DNA from: Mycosphaerelloides madeirae
Taxonomy: Eukaryota; Ascomycota; Dothideomycetes; Mycosphaerellales; Mycosphaerellaceae
DNA: 64,000 nucleotides
Direction: 5' to 3'
Assembly: GCA_002785995.1 (NCBI GenBank)
Contig: NHNV01000095.1
Coordinates: 1-64,000, forward strand
The notes beneath the pieces were generated by a model that ran no database searches, had not been told where the DNA came from, and was given only the letters and a program-made list of their open reading frames with translations. This document shows positions 54,705 to 64,000 of this stretch, one piece after another. The first letter of the stretch is position 1, and every line of letters starts with the position of its first letter. The position numbers and the translations under genes are program-made.

Positions 54705-55839
54705 ATGGCCTCTCCTAGACGAAGACTGGATCCGGAAAACTGGAGTCCTGTGAACCAAACCAAAATCCGAGCATCGCTGGAACCACGAGAACAGCGTTTG
54801 CGATTACCACGGAGTGAGAGGGCGCTGCGACCGAAGCCGTTGAATCTTCCTTCGAGATATCCTCCATCTTCATCCAGGGAAGAGAGTCTCGATTATCCTT
54901 ATGAGGCCCCACGAGAACCTGAAATCGTCGACGCCGCACCACTAGGAACACTACCCCGACGACGATCAAATATGAGGCGGGTCAAGTCGGATGCGTCACG
55001 ACAGTCAGAGATTTCGCTAGGCATCATCGACTTGTACATGCGCGAGCCAGCACCTTCACTATGCAGCCCCGAATCACCTGACCCTCCGCCCAAACCAGAT
55101 GCAGCGATTGAAAAGTTCGATTTTGGACTTCCTGCAACACCGATGCTGCGTGACCAACAATTTAGAGACACGCCGCAGCCTCTGATTCCAATATCCCCGC
55201 CTGAAAATACCGCGCGACCAGTTCCTCTTGCCAAGGGATACAGTCTCTTCCCTGTGATCAAAGAAGTGACACCACCTCCTAGGTAACAACTCCTTTCCCT
55301 TCCGCCGTCCAGACTTGAACTCGTCGCTGACATGCCCCAGACACCCCACAGTCACGTTTATCGACCCCCTACACCCAACCCCAACCCAACAACCCTCGCC
55401 AACCTACCGTCCCCGAAAGGAGTCCCTCACAAGCAACCGCATCGAAAGCATCGTCTCGCGCAAACCGATCCCACTCCGGATCCTCTCCTCAGACTCAACC
55501 CCCTCCAGCACCTACCAATCCCGCTCCATATCTTCCACCAGCACCTACCCCTCCCGCTCCTACCGCTCTCCGCCTCAATCCCAACAGTCCCGCTGGTCCG
55601 ACGAAAGCACCATCACCATCACCCGCGACCCTCAGACCTCTTTCGGGAACATCTTAAGTCCTATCCAGCAGCAATTCTCCTTCTTCGAAGACGACGATGA
55701 TGAGGATATGCCGCTGCGAAGGAAGTTTACCTGGAAGAAGAGTATTTCGAGCTCGACATCGGGGAGCTATGATGGGAGTAGGCGAGAGCGAGGGTCAGCT
55801 TTTAGTTGGTTGTTTTGTGGTTGTGGCGGGCGACGGTAA
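54705..55839 (+). CDS. Basic, disordered protein of unknown function
   Basis: Predicted 358 residues. Exons are 54705-55282 and 55341-55839, with a 58-nt GT-AG intron that joins VTPPPR to HPTVTFIDP. It is rich in Arg, Pro and Ser throughout, with LPRRRSNMRRVKSD and RSERALRPKP clusters that could be nuclear or kinase sites. An acidic FFEDDDDEDMPLRRKFTWKK stretch lies near the end, and the C-terminus is short, hydrophobic and Cys-containing (SAFSWLFCGCGGRR). No domain is recognised and no homologue comes to mind. Codon pattern and clean splicing support it as a real gene. The Cys-rich tail could be a palmitoylation site, which is only a guess. Confidence 0.65.
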
Positions 55840-56237
55840 TGATCTGAGGGTCTCGTACAGACCCGACCAATCGCTGAACGAGAGAATGCCTTGCATGGTG
55901 CGTCTGGGGTGCCATGTCACCATGTCAAGGAGCTATAGAAAATGCGATTGGCTCTGTCGCCTGTCCAATACAATATCAAGTTCATCGAGGCGCGCCGTAA
56001 AATGTATTTGGTGGCCACAAGTAGACGATGATTTTCTTTATTTTCTTGGACGTTCGAGGTCGTCCTTCCGATTCCGCGTACGGACGTTCCTTTTTTCTTA
56101 ATGATTGTTCTACGATGGATGGTTCGGAGAAGATCGTTGTCTGTTTTTTGCTTTTTCGTGGCAGGCTGCTTCTTTCGATTAGTCGATTCGTATCCTCGTT
56201 ATCCTATCGGTTCTTCAACATCCTCAGGCGCCCAACT
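55840..56237. other. Shared 3' region between convergent genes
   Basis: No gene. Both flanking genes end here. T-rich stretches occur on the plus strand (TTTTCTTTATTTTCTTGG at about 56031). Confidence 0.4.
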
Positions 56238-59200
56238 TCACAACTCTCCCTCATCATAAGCCGCTTGCAGATCCACCATCCTTGCTCCTTGCGTTCCGGT
56301 GAACAGCTCACTGCCCTCGAATGTCGACTCATCCTCTGGAATAGCCTCTTTCAATGGCGTTTTAAACGTAACAGGCTTCATCGAATGCCTCGTATTGCCA
56401 CTCACAACACCTAACGTCTGTCTCCATATCACCGGCTGTGTCTGCGTCGTCCTTGCGCGCGCAGGCGCAGCGGCGGACTTCGCAGGTCGGGGCCGCTTTG
56501 GCGTCGGCTCCAACGAGATATTGGTGTCTTGCGTGTCGATCTCCATGCCATCACCGGAAGTCGGTGTAGACGGCGTCGGGTCGTCTGGCTGAGTAGTTGA
56601 ATCGCGCGATCTATGGGCGAGTTTGGCGTGTCCTTGGAGACCCATAGCTGCCATGAGGTTGCTGCGCATGGATTCGGCTTCTGCAATGTGCTGATCTTTC
56701 TGCTCGCATTTGGCCTGGAGACGTTCGATCTTCTTCTTCAGGTCGTTGATCTTGCCGTCTTTTGACTCTAGCTTGGATTGATGTTCCTGGAGCTCGTTCT
56801 GGAGGTCTTCGAAGTTCTGTTGTAGCTCGGCTTTGCTTGCCTGCGCTTGGTCAAAAGCTTGCTGTGCTGCTTCGATCTTCGCCTCGATATCTCGTTGGAC
56901 TTCTTTGGTCTGCTTAGTCAGTGCCCCTTGAAGCGCCTTACGCTCGGAGGCGGCATCTTGCAGTTGCCTACGCAGGTCCACATTCTGCTGGGTTTTGCTC
57001 GCCAGATTATTGCCAGCTGTCTCCAGCTCGGCTTGCAGACTAGAATTGACCTCCTGAAACTCGTTATTGTTGCGCTCCAGGACATTAACCCGATTTAGCA
57101 ACTCTTTGGCGCTAGTGTTGTGCGACGCAAGACTTTCTCCAAGACGCTCACATTCCGATCGCGCGTCTGCAAGGTCGCTCCGTAGCCCTGACAACTCCTG
57201 CGTCTTGCTAGCGGAGGTACGTACAGCTTCCTTGAGCTGTTCTTGCATGTCGTCGAGTTCTTCCTGCTTTCTCGCAACTGATGAGGCCCCTTCAAGCTCA
57301 GCAATCTGCTTCGCGTTTTTCATCTCAGTCAGCCGTCTCTCGCCTTTGGAGAGTGCATCTCGTAGCTTTTGCTCAAGTTGTGCGACTCGCTCTAGAAGGT
57401 TCGAATTTTCGTCTTGACGCTCCTCGACATTGCGGGCATTATCGTTTCGCTCGTCTTCCAACCGGCGGACCTGTATGCTCAAATCGATGTTGCGTGCTTC
57501 CATTTCAGCGAACGCCTGCGTCAAGGCTTCGTTGTGCTCCTCTGCTTTCTGTCGCTTCCCTCTCTCTTTGCGCAGAGGCTCTTCCACGTTCTCGCATCTA
57601 GCTTCCAAGCTTGCGCATGCCTCGGTGAAAAGTCGGGTTACAGCGTCTTGTTCAACGTGAGCGCGGGCTTTGAAATGAGTGTGCAGAGCTTCACGCCAGT
57701 CCACGACCTCTTCCATACTGTTGTCGTTGTTTTCGGCAATGCGGGCATGTTCTGACCATATCTGCTTCTCGTGGAAGCAGTGAAGATCACCCCGAGCAGA
57801 GCACACATGCAAGCTGAGTAAGAGAGTCATGCACTGAGGACTCACTGAAGAGCTATGGCAGGCTCTCAGAAGGAGGTTGCAGACTTGGTGCGCAAGGTTG
57901 GAACGCATACCGTGTAATGCCTTGCTACACCAACCAACGCTTGCAGCTCCAGACTGCTGAGACGGAATTTTTAGCAGATCAAGCAAGCGTTGGAGACTCT
58001 GTACAAATGCTGAGTCATTCAATGTCGCTCGGATTTCATGGCCAGTGATTTTCTGCTCCTCAATGATAGTGGCAGCGCTCTGAATGTTCCTCGTCACGAA
58101 ATCTAACCCAGATGACAGTTCTGAGCTGTCTGCTTGGACCGCAAAGTTAATTGCGTTCTGTAGAAGCACGCTGATCGGCGCTCTAGCGAGAACGCAGGAG
58201 AACAACTCGCTATCGTCGACTCTGGGACACAGTGTATATGGGACTTGCAAACTCCCAGGATCCAGAAATGTGAGCTCGATACTTTCAAGAGTTGGATGCG
58301 GCAGTGTATCAAGCTCACAGAGCTTGCCCATGAATCGTAGGGCGAGAGTTCTTGCTGTTTCATCTTGATTCTCTGCGCAGAGCTTCTCTTGCAGCTTACG
58401 AATACTGATGGTGTTAGAAGTGCACCAATTCTTCCTGAGGTCTGGTGGGATGGCAGTGATGACTTCGTTGACTAACACCAAGCAGCGAATCTTCTCGTTT
58501 GATGGCTCGCCGATGGAGCTCTTGTTCGTTGCCCAAAGCACCAATGCCACGATCAATTGCATGCTTCTCTGAGCTTTTGACCCTGTGAAGAACTGCTGCA
58601 TGGCCTCTGATTTCCATCTGGATGAAGTCGGGGTACTCGACAGAAAGTCTTGGACATTGTACGAACTTGCAGTGAGGCAGATGTCGGAGTCAATCGAACA
58701 GCAAACCACGTTCATGATTGACAGGCAGTAAAGGCTGACACAGTGATCCGGCGCTCCAGAGCTATGACGCAGGATTTCGATGAGCTGTTCCTCGAAACGG
58801 ATGAGGACTTCGGTACTCAGTGTGCCAAGCAGGATGTTTCCGGTGCCGCTCAAAAGCAAGTATACTGGCTCAATTGTGGCTGCAGATGGTCGCTTCGCTG
58901 CCTCCTCGACAAGCTGAACGAAGAGCGTTTGTACTTCTGCCGGCAGGACGACTGTGTTCGGTAGCGGTAGTGAGAGCAGAGCAATACTGGCCTTTGCATA
59001 TTTCGACTTCGAGTCGCCGGTCTTGGCCGCGTGTGAGACGACGCTGTGGAGGAGGGTCGGCTGTTGCTGGAGGAAGGCATCTCGGCAAGCCGCATTGAAG
59101 GCGAATTTGGTGACGATATCGAGCACATACGGCCACTGCCGGAGACCCTTGATGAGACAGGATGCAAGCGACTCGACCAGACATGGCTTCGCAGCGGCCC

Positions 59201-59330
59201 ATTGGGAGATGTCGGCGTCAGTGCAATGCGAAACGGCGATGTCGCGGAGCGTGCGGAGCTGGCTAGGATACGGTGAGGACGTGATTCTGTCAACTTCGGC
59301 GACGAGCGCGTCGTAGCTCGTGGACGCCAT
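56238..59330 (-). CDS. Large coiled-coil protein, probably nuclear or cytoskeletal
   Basis: Predicted 1030 residues from the ATG at 59330 (the frame opens slightly earlier only with a TTG). The first 560 residues are predicted alpha-helical and resemble an armadillo/HEAT-like fold without a named family. From about 570 to 930 comes a continuous coiled coil (heptads such as LEQKLRDALSKGERRL and LQNELQEHQSKLESKD). The last 100 residues are disordered, with a basic TPKRPRPAKSAAAPARAR stretch that would serve as a nuclear signal. No enzyme motif is seen. It may be a centromere, spindle-pole or checkpoint scaffold, but that is inferred only from its shape. No intron is needed. Confidence 0.75.
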   Translation of the reverse strand: MASTSYDALVAEVDRITSSPYPSQLRTLRDIAVSHCTDADISQWAAAKPCLVESLASCLIKGLRQWPYVLDIVTKFAFNAACRDAFLQQQPTLLHSVVSHAAKTGDSKSKYAKASIALLSLPLPNTVVLPAEVQTLFVQLVEEAAKRPSAATIEPVYLLLSGTGNILLGTLSTEVLIRFEEQLIEILRHSSGAPDHCVSLYCLSIMNVVCCSIDSDICLTASSYNVQDFLSSTPTSSRWKSEAMQQFFTGSKAQRSMQLIVALVLWATNKSSIGEPSNEKIRCLVLVNEVITAIPPDLRKNWCTSNTISIRKLQEKLCAENQDETARTLALRFMGKLCELDTLPHPTLESIELTFLDPGSLQVPYTLCPRVDDSELFSCVLARAPISVLLQNAINFAVQADSSELSSGLDFVTRNIQSAATIIEEQKITGHEIRATLNDSAFVQSLQRLLDLLKIPSQQSGAASVGWCSKALHGMRSNLAHQVCNLLLRACHSSSVSPQCMTLLLSLHVCSARGDLHCFHEKQIWSEHARIAENNDNSMEEVVDWREALHTHFKARAHVEQDAVTRLFTEACASLEARCENVEEPLRKERGKRQKAEEHNEALTQAFAEMEARNIDLSIQVRRLEDERNDNARNVEERQDENSNLLERVAQLEQKLRDALSKGERRLTEMKNAKQIAELEGASSVARKQEELDDMQEQLKEAVRTSASKTQELSGLRSDLADARSECERLGESLASHNTSAKELLNRVNVLERNNNEFQEVNSSLQAELETAGNNLASKTQQNVDLRRQLQDAASERKALQGALTKQTKEVQRDIEAKIEAAQQAFDQAQASKAELQQNFEDLQNELQEHQSKLESKDGKINDLKKKIERLQAKCEQKDQHIAEAESMRSNLMAAMGLQGHAKLAHRSRDSTTQPDDPTPSTPTSGDGMEIDTQDTNISLEPTPKRPRPAKSAAAPARARTTQTQPVIWRQTLGVVSGNTRHSMKPVTFKTPLKEAIPEDESTFEGSELFTGTQGARMVDLQAAYDEGEL

Positions 59331-59689
59331 GTCAACGTGCGGTGTCAAGATGGATGTCGTCGACGCTGTTGTTTGTTGGCGTGTTTTCGAATTACTCGCT
59401 ACTGCCTAGTGCGCGGTTGTCAAGCGCGACTGCAAAGATTTGACCCCTACCAACTCTTCGAGCGAGCCATTGGTCGAACTTGGAGGTAGCAACATCAATT
59501 GAAAATAGAAGTACCATTGGCGAGGGTATGAACAGCTTAGCAAGTCATCTGTGTCACTCTTTTCCATCCACTTGATACCCTTCTCGGAATCATATCGACA
59601 CACTTCGATCTTTTATGCAGCCGCCCTTCTCGTCTTGCCACTGTTGCCGGGCCCTTACTTCGGAGTCGCACTCTCCCACCGTTTGTCGC
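59331..59689. other. Intergenic, upstream of the coiled-coil gene
   Basis: Contains the coiled-coil gene promoter (minus) and the downstream remnant of the BTB pseudogene. Nothing else is recognised. Confidence 0.4.
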
Positions 59690-60372
59690 TGTACTTCTCG
59701 CATACTTGCCCGATGCTATGGTCGTAATAATAAGATTTCGATTTCGATTGGAGGCCCCGTTCTTCCACTGGCTGGCCGCGAACTTGGACAAGACGGGCGA
59801 CCAAATCTTCAGAGAATTTGCCGTAAAGCTGGTCACCACCGTTGTACGAGTAAGCCTTGGGCCTGTAGCTTCAGTACTGCTGGAGGTTCTCGAGTTTCTC
59901 ATACGCCACCAAGTAATCGATTACCTGGCGCCAGAGTCCACAGCCAGGTCTCGGTCCAAGGTTGCTCCAGATGCACTCCAAAGCCTCTCGGAGGAACTCC
60001 AGCGGGTTTGAACGAATATCCACGCAATGTGTTGCGGGCGACGGGAGCTGCAAGAAGCGTTTGGCGACAACATATACCTTGTAGAGGATGATAGTGATCG
60101 CCTCGCCTCTCCAGAGGTCTTGTCGGCAAGTTTGCACATGGCTGCGCTCGACACAGGCTTTGGGCTGAGGCAGGATGTCGGCGACTCGGTCGAGGTCGAG
60201 GTTGCCATAATACACCCAGTTCAAGCAGAGCTGGAAAACTTGCGCCTCAACGGCAGGCAAATCGACTGTACTTCTCTCGGCTTTCCAAAGGCTGCTTTGA
60301 GGAAGGCGCATCTGTCGCTGACGATGTCTTTGTAGACGAAAACAGACTCGTAGCAGCAACGGACGTTGATCA
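59690..60372 (-). pseudogene. BTB/POZ-domain protein, broken
   Basis: On the minus strand a VFVYKDIVSDRCAFLKAAF block (about 60340-60280) is the start of a BTB domain (compare VHKDLLCxRSxFF). A one-base frameshift follows, and the domain goes on as KAERSTVDLPAVEAQVFQLC, then NWVYYGNLDLD, the BTB segment that ends the alpha/beta core. Later a VYVVAKRF block stands for the YVxxDKF part. A TGA interrupts at about 59,870. After it a readable FSEDLVARLVQVRGQPVE stretch continues in another frame, as in the C-terminal region of small fungal BTB proteins. No intron placement repairs the first break. Such proteins are Cul3-adaptor-like or protein-interaction modules. Confidence 0.6.
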
Positions 60373-61722
60373 TGCCTTCATGTTCGGATCTGAGAGGATG
60401 TCAGCCGTCTAATCTCTCTGCGATCATGTGGAGTAATTCATACCGGAAGTGTTTGAGACAAAAGCGAAGCGATGTCCCCGTCGTCTGCGTGCCTGCGTGA
60501 AAGTCAGAAAATGGCGACTGCCGATTGATAAACGCCAGCCATACCTCGAGTCGTACTCCTTGCTCTCCTCCCAATGTCAGGCTTGATGTCTTGCTATGTC
60601 GACATGGATGAAGTTGATGGGTTGTGGGAACTGCGTGTGGAAGGAGATAAGGTGAGGTTAATGTTGGCGTTGCGAAGTTGGGGAAAGAGCCAAGAATCAC
60701 ATGCCGAATTAGAGAAATGGGCAGGAGCCTTGAGGATTCCAGCAATTGGGAAGGAAGGAGCGCTAGCAAGGTACAACCCTGGAGAGACATCTCATCGTTT
60801 AACAACGATCGAGGCCATCGAAGTCTACATTGCCTGCCCATCCAGCTGTGTGCACAGGAGCTATCGTCAGAGTGACCCGATCATGGATCAAGAGACTACA
60901 ATTCTTCAGGGAAGTACGATGTATCCTTTTCCAGCGGCCAGCTCGCTTGGCTGGAGAAAGTGATGTGGTGTATCCAAATATTGACTCTCATGCGTGAAGG
61001 AGGACGGAGATGCCAGATGTGAGCGGCTTCCTGGTCGGACAAGTCTTGTGTGTAGGTTGTTGTATTTCGTGGACGGAGGAATTTCCAGCAGTCGTTTTGC
61101 CTCGAATCGGGTGTAGAGCAGCATCATCCTGCTGGATGTCTACACACGTTACCAGCTTGAAAGGTTAGGGGCTTCAAATTTGACTTGGCGATGGCGAAGA
61201 CTCCAAAGAGCATCTCGTGAAGGATAGAGGCAGGAGCGCTCTTGAACGTTGAGCGCCTACGTCAGGCACGACGGCGACATCGCAGTGGAACGACATCCCG
61301 GTCAGCGGCGGCCGAGGAGCTGTGTTGGTGCCAGATGAGGTGGGCAACGGCGCTTCGGACAAAGAGGAACGGTACGAGTTATCTGTCGCAAAGTCGCACA
61401 TTAACGTCGATGGTGGCAATGAATGTGAAGCGATGTGAAAATTCTTACGACAGAAGTGAAGGGAAAGAGCAGAGTGAGGGCGAGAAGTCAAAGTTACGCA
61501 AGGCAGGAGCGAGGGTCCGTGCCCGCGCCAAGAAGGCAAGAACCGCCGCCACTTTCAAGTTCCCCTCTTCGCTTCTTTCAAGTCTCTCCCAAACACCACC
61601 CTCACCAAACACGAACTCGAATCTCCGCGCCACCACCCACGATACCGCCACCTGCAACCTTCCAACCCATTACTTCACCCAACAACACCACTTCCCCGAC
61701 CGACCACGAACAGACGCTGTTT
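60373..61722. other. Intergenic with CT/A-rich leader of the eIF1 gene
   Basis: No supported gene. A plus-strand frame from an ATG at 60574 (129 codons) has no recognisable features and is left out. From about 61555 to 61722 the plus strand is poor in G and rich in C, A and T (CTCTCCCAAACACCACCCTC and similar). This is typical of the 5' leader and core promoter of strongly expressed fungal translation genes. Confidence 0.5.
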
Positions 61723-62337
61723 ATGTCCGCACAAATCGAGAACCTCAAGTCTTTCGGTAAGTCGCGCCCTCAGCCTCGCGATAAGCACGTCACCAGGCGT
61801 CTTCTGCCTCGAGCTCGGCCCCGCCGTGATAACTCGAGCGCGGTTGTGAGAATGTGATCAAGAGTAGCGGGCATTTACCGCACCTCGAAACCTCCTTATC
61901 GCCGCCGACGCCGACCATGACACAACCCTTGCTAACGCGCATGTGACACAGACCCCTTCGCAGAGGCCGATGAGGACACCGGAGAGACCAAGCAGTCGCA
62001 GAACTACATCCACATCCGCATTCAGCGTGAGTCCCACCCCCACACCCCTCCCCTCCTCCCCCCTCCCGCCCATGCTGACCCGTCACCCCAACCAGAGCGC
62101 AATGGTCGCAAAACCTTGACCACGGTCCAAGGTCTCCCCAAGAAGTTCGACCAGAAGAAGATCCTCAAAGTCATCAAGAAGAAATTCGCTTGTAATGGCA
62201 CCATTGTCAACGACTCGGAGATGGGCGAGGTAATCCAGCTGCAGGGCGATCAGCGCAAGGACGTCCAGGAATTCCTCATCGACAAGAAGGAAGGCCTCGA
62301 GCTCGACGCCAAGACTATTAAGGTCCACGGCTTCTAA
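61723..62337 (+). CDS. SUI1: Translation initiation factor eIF1
   Basis: Predicted 116 residues. Exons are 61723-61756, 61952-62026 and 62096-62337, with GT-AG introns of 195 and 69 nt. eIF1 binds the 40S subunit near the P site and enforces AUG selection during scanning. The protein has the flexible N-terminus (MSAQIENLKSF, DPFAEADED), then the SUI1 fold: YIHIRIQQRNGRKTLTTVQG, FDQKKILKVIKKKFACNG, GEVIQLQGDQRKDVQEFL, ending KVHGF, which matches the eIF1 family's usual end and length. The small first exon and the CT-rich leader fit a high-expression gene. Confidence 0.96.
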
Positions 62338-62978
62338 AAGAAAGAAGTTGTGCACGTAGCTTCGCCGTCGCCGACGAGAGAGGAAGAGAGGTCACGCCAA
62401 CAAGATCAAGAGCTGGCAGCGCGCGAGGGCCGGGCGGGCATATTCACAACATTCTCTTTGCAGGATTTTTGTGGATGCTCCGGCTGGTCCGGCGCGTTCC
62501 ATGATGATACGACTCTCTTTCTGTCCTTTCAACAATATCACGAGTACGACAGCCGACCGATTACGAGGCTATGACGGGCGAACGGCGGGCGGAGCATGAG
62601 CGGACTTCTACGAGCCTTGGAGTTTTCTTTTGCATGGTCTGGGCGATTACGGCTGCCCCTGATACTCGCCGATGCTTCTGCCGGCTTTCACAGCCCTGGC
62701 TAAGCAATGCAGTTTTGTATCGTCACAATAGCTTCAAAACGCAATTGCATGTTTTAGCTTTCTAAGTTCTTTCATTTTACAAGCTCACGGCCTCAAATTA
62801 AGCTAGTCGGTGAATCTGTCTCTGACAAGCTCTGATATGCATGTTCCGAGTAGGAGTTGAATCTCTGTAAAGCCGATCATATGCCTAAGCTGCCTAACTT
62901 TGTACAAATCCTTTCGGGACAGGGTATCGCTCAAACGTAAGTATAATACATCCCACAATCACCAAACAAGCTATCTCC
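62338..62978. other. Shared 3' region between eIF1 and mL45 genes
   Basis: No gene. It lies between convergent transcripts. Short frames have no recognisable content. Confidence 0.4.
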
Positions 62979-63999
62979 TCAGCTCTTTCCCATTATAGCT
63001 TTCTGCTTCGTCGCCATCTCAAGCTGCTTCTTCTGCAGCGCCTGTTTCCTCTCCAGATACTTCTCCACACTCGTCTCCTCCACCATGCCCTGAATGTGCC
63101 AATTCTCCACCTTTCCATTCTTGACAAACCGCTGCATCACCACGTATTCCGTCAAATCCTTCGCATGCCCTAACCTGTATTTTTCTACCCATTCTCCTCC
63201 GATTTCGTTGCCGTCGGGGTCTATGACAACTTCGTGGAGTGTTACGCGGCCGGTTCGGGGGTTGGTGTGCCGGCGTTTGCCCAGTTTGAGGAGGGATTGC
63301 CGGGTACGGAGTTGGATTACGGCTTGGAGGATGGCGGTGCTGCCGGGGGTGGTGTCTTTGGGGTCTTTTGGGAGGACTATGGGAACGTAGTTTATTATTC
63401 GCGGGGTGGAGAGGGTTTTGTGGAGGTGCCAGGCTAGGAGGTCGCCTGAAGGGCGCTGGGCTATGCGTCCGCGGAGATTTCTGAGCATGCCTGGACTCAC
63501 TTCGCCTTCGAGATCGCTGAGATCACCAGACGCCAGGGCCTCGTACATTTTCTTGTAGATCTTCAGAGCGAGTTGGGGCGTGTTTTTGTAGTCCGTGGGG
63601 AGTTTGTTTTTGTAGGACCAGTAGCGGGCGAGACCGTAGCGTAGGAAGAGCATTTTGACACGCTCCCATTCGAGGCGGAAGCGACGGCGGGTGTCGGTGA
63701 GCCAGGAGGGAAGGAGAGGTGCGGAGGTAGGGGGCACGAAGACGTCTTGGAAGCCTAGCAGTTCGAGGATGGAGCCGGAGCGCGTGGCTTCTTTCATTTG
63801 ATCGCGGCGGGCGAGCCCGACGGAGGCTTGGGCGGGTTGTTTGGTGGGGACTTGGCGTTTGGGGTTGACGGCGCCGCGGGCGGGGTGGCGTTGGGAGGAG
63901 GAGAAGGGTTGGCGGCGGTAGCCATGGTTATAGGGTTGGTGGTGGTGGCCATTCTGGGTGTCGCGAGGGCAGGATCGGAGGGCGCATTGTGTAAGGGAG
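62979..63999 (-). CDS. Mitochondrial ribosomal protein mL45 / Mba1-type (5' partial)
   Basis: The last 339 codons or so of a mitochondrial Tim44-like protein of the mL45/Mba1 group, which tethers the mitoribosome to the inner membrane near Oxa1. The frame stays open to the window edge, so the start lies outside. The first ATG inside (63797) is too late, since an Arg/Ser/Gln-rich stretch typical of a presequence (YRRQPFSSSQRHPARG) is encoded upstream of it. Core features are a DVFVPPTSAPLLPSW entry, a TRRRFRLEWERVK amphipathic helix, a MYEALASGDLSDL helix as in Tim44-like folds, RARIA-like GRIAQRPSGDLLAWHLH, and the strand AVIQLRTRQSLLKL. A basic C-terminal tail ends in GKS. Confidence 0.85.
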   Translation of the reverse strand, partial: SLTQCALRSCPRDTQNGHHHQPYNHGYRRQPFSSSQRHPARGAVNPKRQVPTKQPAQASVGLARRDQMKEATRSGSILELLGFQDVFVPPTSAPLLPSWLTDTRRRFRLEWERVKMLFLRYGLARYWSYKNKLPTDYKNTPQLALKIYKKMYEALASGDLSDLEGEVSPGMLRNLRGRIAQRPSGDLLAWHLHKTLSTPRIINYVPIVLPKDPKDTTPGSTAILQAVIQLRTRQSLLKLGKRRHTNPRTGRVTLHEVVIDPDGNEIGGEWVEKYRLGHAKDLTEYVVMQRFVKNGKVENWHIQGMVEETSVEKYLERKQALQKKQLEMATKQKAIMGKS

Positions 64000-64000
64000 T

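Noticed and set aside
60574..60963. 129-codon plus-strand frame with an ATG
   Set aside because: No motif, no neighbour support and no splice signals. A minus-strand frame covers the same bases equally well.

Overview
The window reads as nuclear DNA of a filamentous ascomycete, most likely a Dothideomycete-type mould (the class is an inference). The reasons are short GT-AG introns of about 50-210 nt, widely spaced genes on both strands, an RNA-dependent RNA polymerase of the quelling/meiotic-silencing type, a Tea1-like kelch polarity protein, a TOK-type potassium channel, and dead transposons whose damage (TGG to TAG, loss of CpA/TpG, gain of TpA) is typical of repeat-induced point mutation (RIP).

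Layout. 1-784: the 3' end of a Ty1/copia retrotransposon (RNase H end, polypurine tract, LTR). 1165-3513: TOK-type K+ channel. 3.5-12.2 kb: accessory island with degenerate and tandem repeats, an AT-rich corpse of a pogo/Fot1-like DNA transposon (about 4.6-7.35 kb), an intact secreted galactose-oxidase-like copper radical enzyme (7659-9965, minus), a possible solo LTR (about 10.6 kb) and a RIP-killed Tc1/mariner element (10.7-12.1 kb). 12.65-14.54 kb: MIF-fold protein with a long disordered tail. 15.4-16.0 kb: broken CCC1/VIT iron-transporter gene. 16.8-21.9 kb: RdRP. 22.4-27.0 kb: Raptor/Kog1 of TORC1. 28.4-33.1 kb: Tea1-like kelch/coiled-coil protein. 33.8-35.5 kb: acetamidase-type amidase. 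35.75-39.4 kb: collapsed pseudogene of the giant DUF6606/DUF3638 family. 40.5-43.1 kb: F-box protein. 43.8-45.3 kb: FAD/NAD(P) oxidoreductase. 46.0-47.5 kb: SF3A1. 48.4-51.3 kb: protein O-mannosyltransferase, Pmt1 type. 51.5-53.2 kb: MFS transporter. 54.7-55.8 kb: disordered protein of unknown role. 56.2-59.3 kb: coiled-coil protein. 59.7-60.4 kb: BTB/POZ gene remnant. 61.7-62.3 kb: eIF1 (SUI1). 62.98 kb to the end: mitoribosomal mL45/Mba1-type protein, cut at its 5' end by the window edge.

The genes do not form a single pathway. The right 40 kb is mostly conserved housekeeping (TOR signalling, splicing, secretory glycosylation, translation initiation, mitochondrial translation). The left 16 kb is a repeat-rich, gene-poor zone in which mobile elements surround an extracellular oxidase. 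The two recognisable DNA transposons are heavily RIP-mutated, the copia end is not, and an intact RdRP gene lies close by. Three host-gene remnants (CCC1, DUF6606, BTB) show ongoing gene loss. No tRNA, rRNA or CRISPR was found. Exon borders were set by reading frame, GT-AG and family alignment from memory, and were not checked by transcripts.
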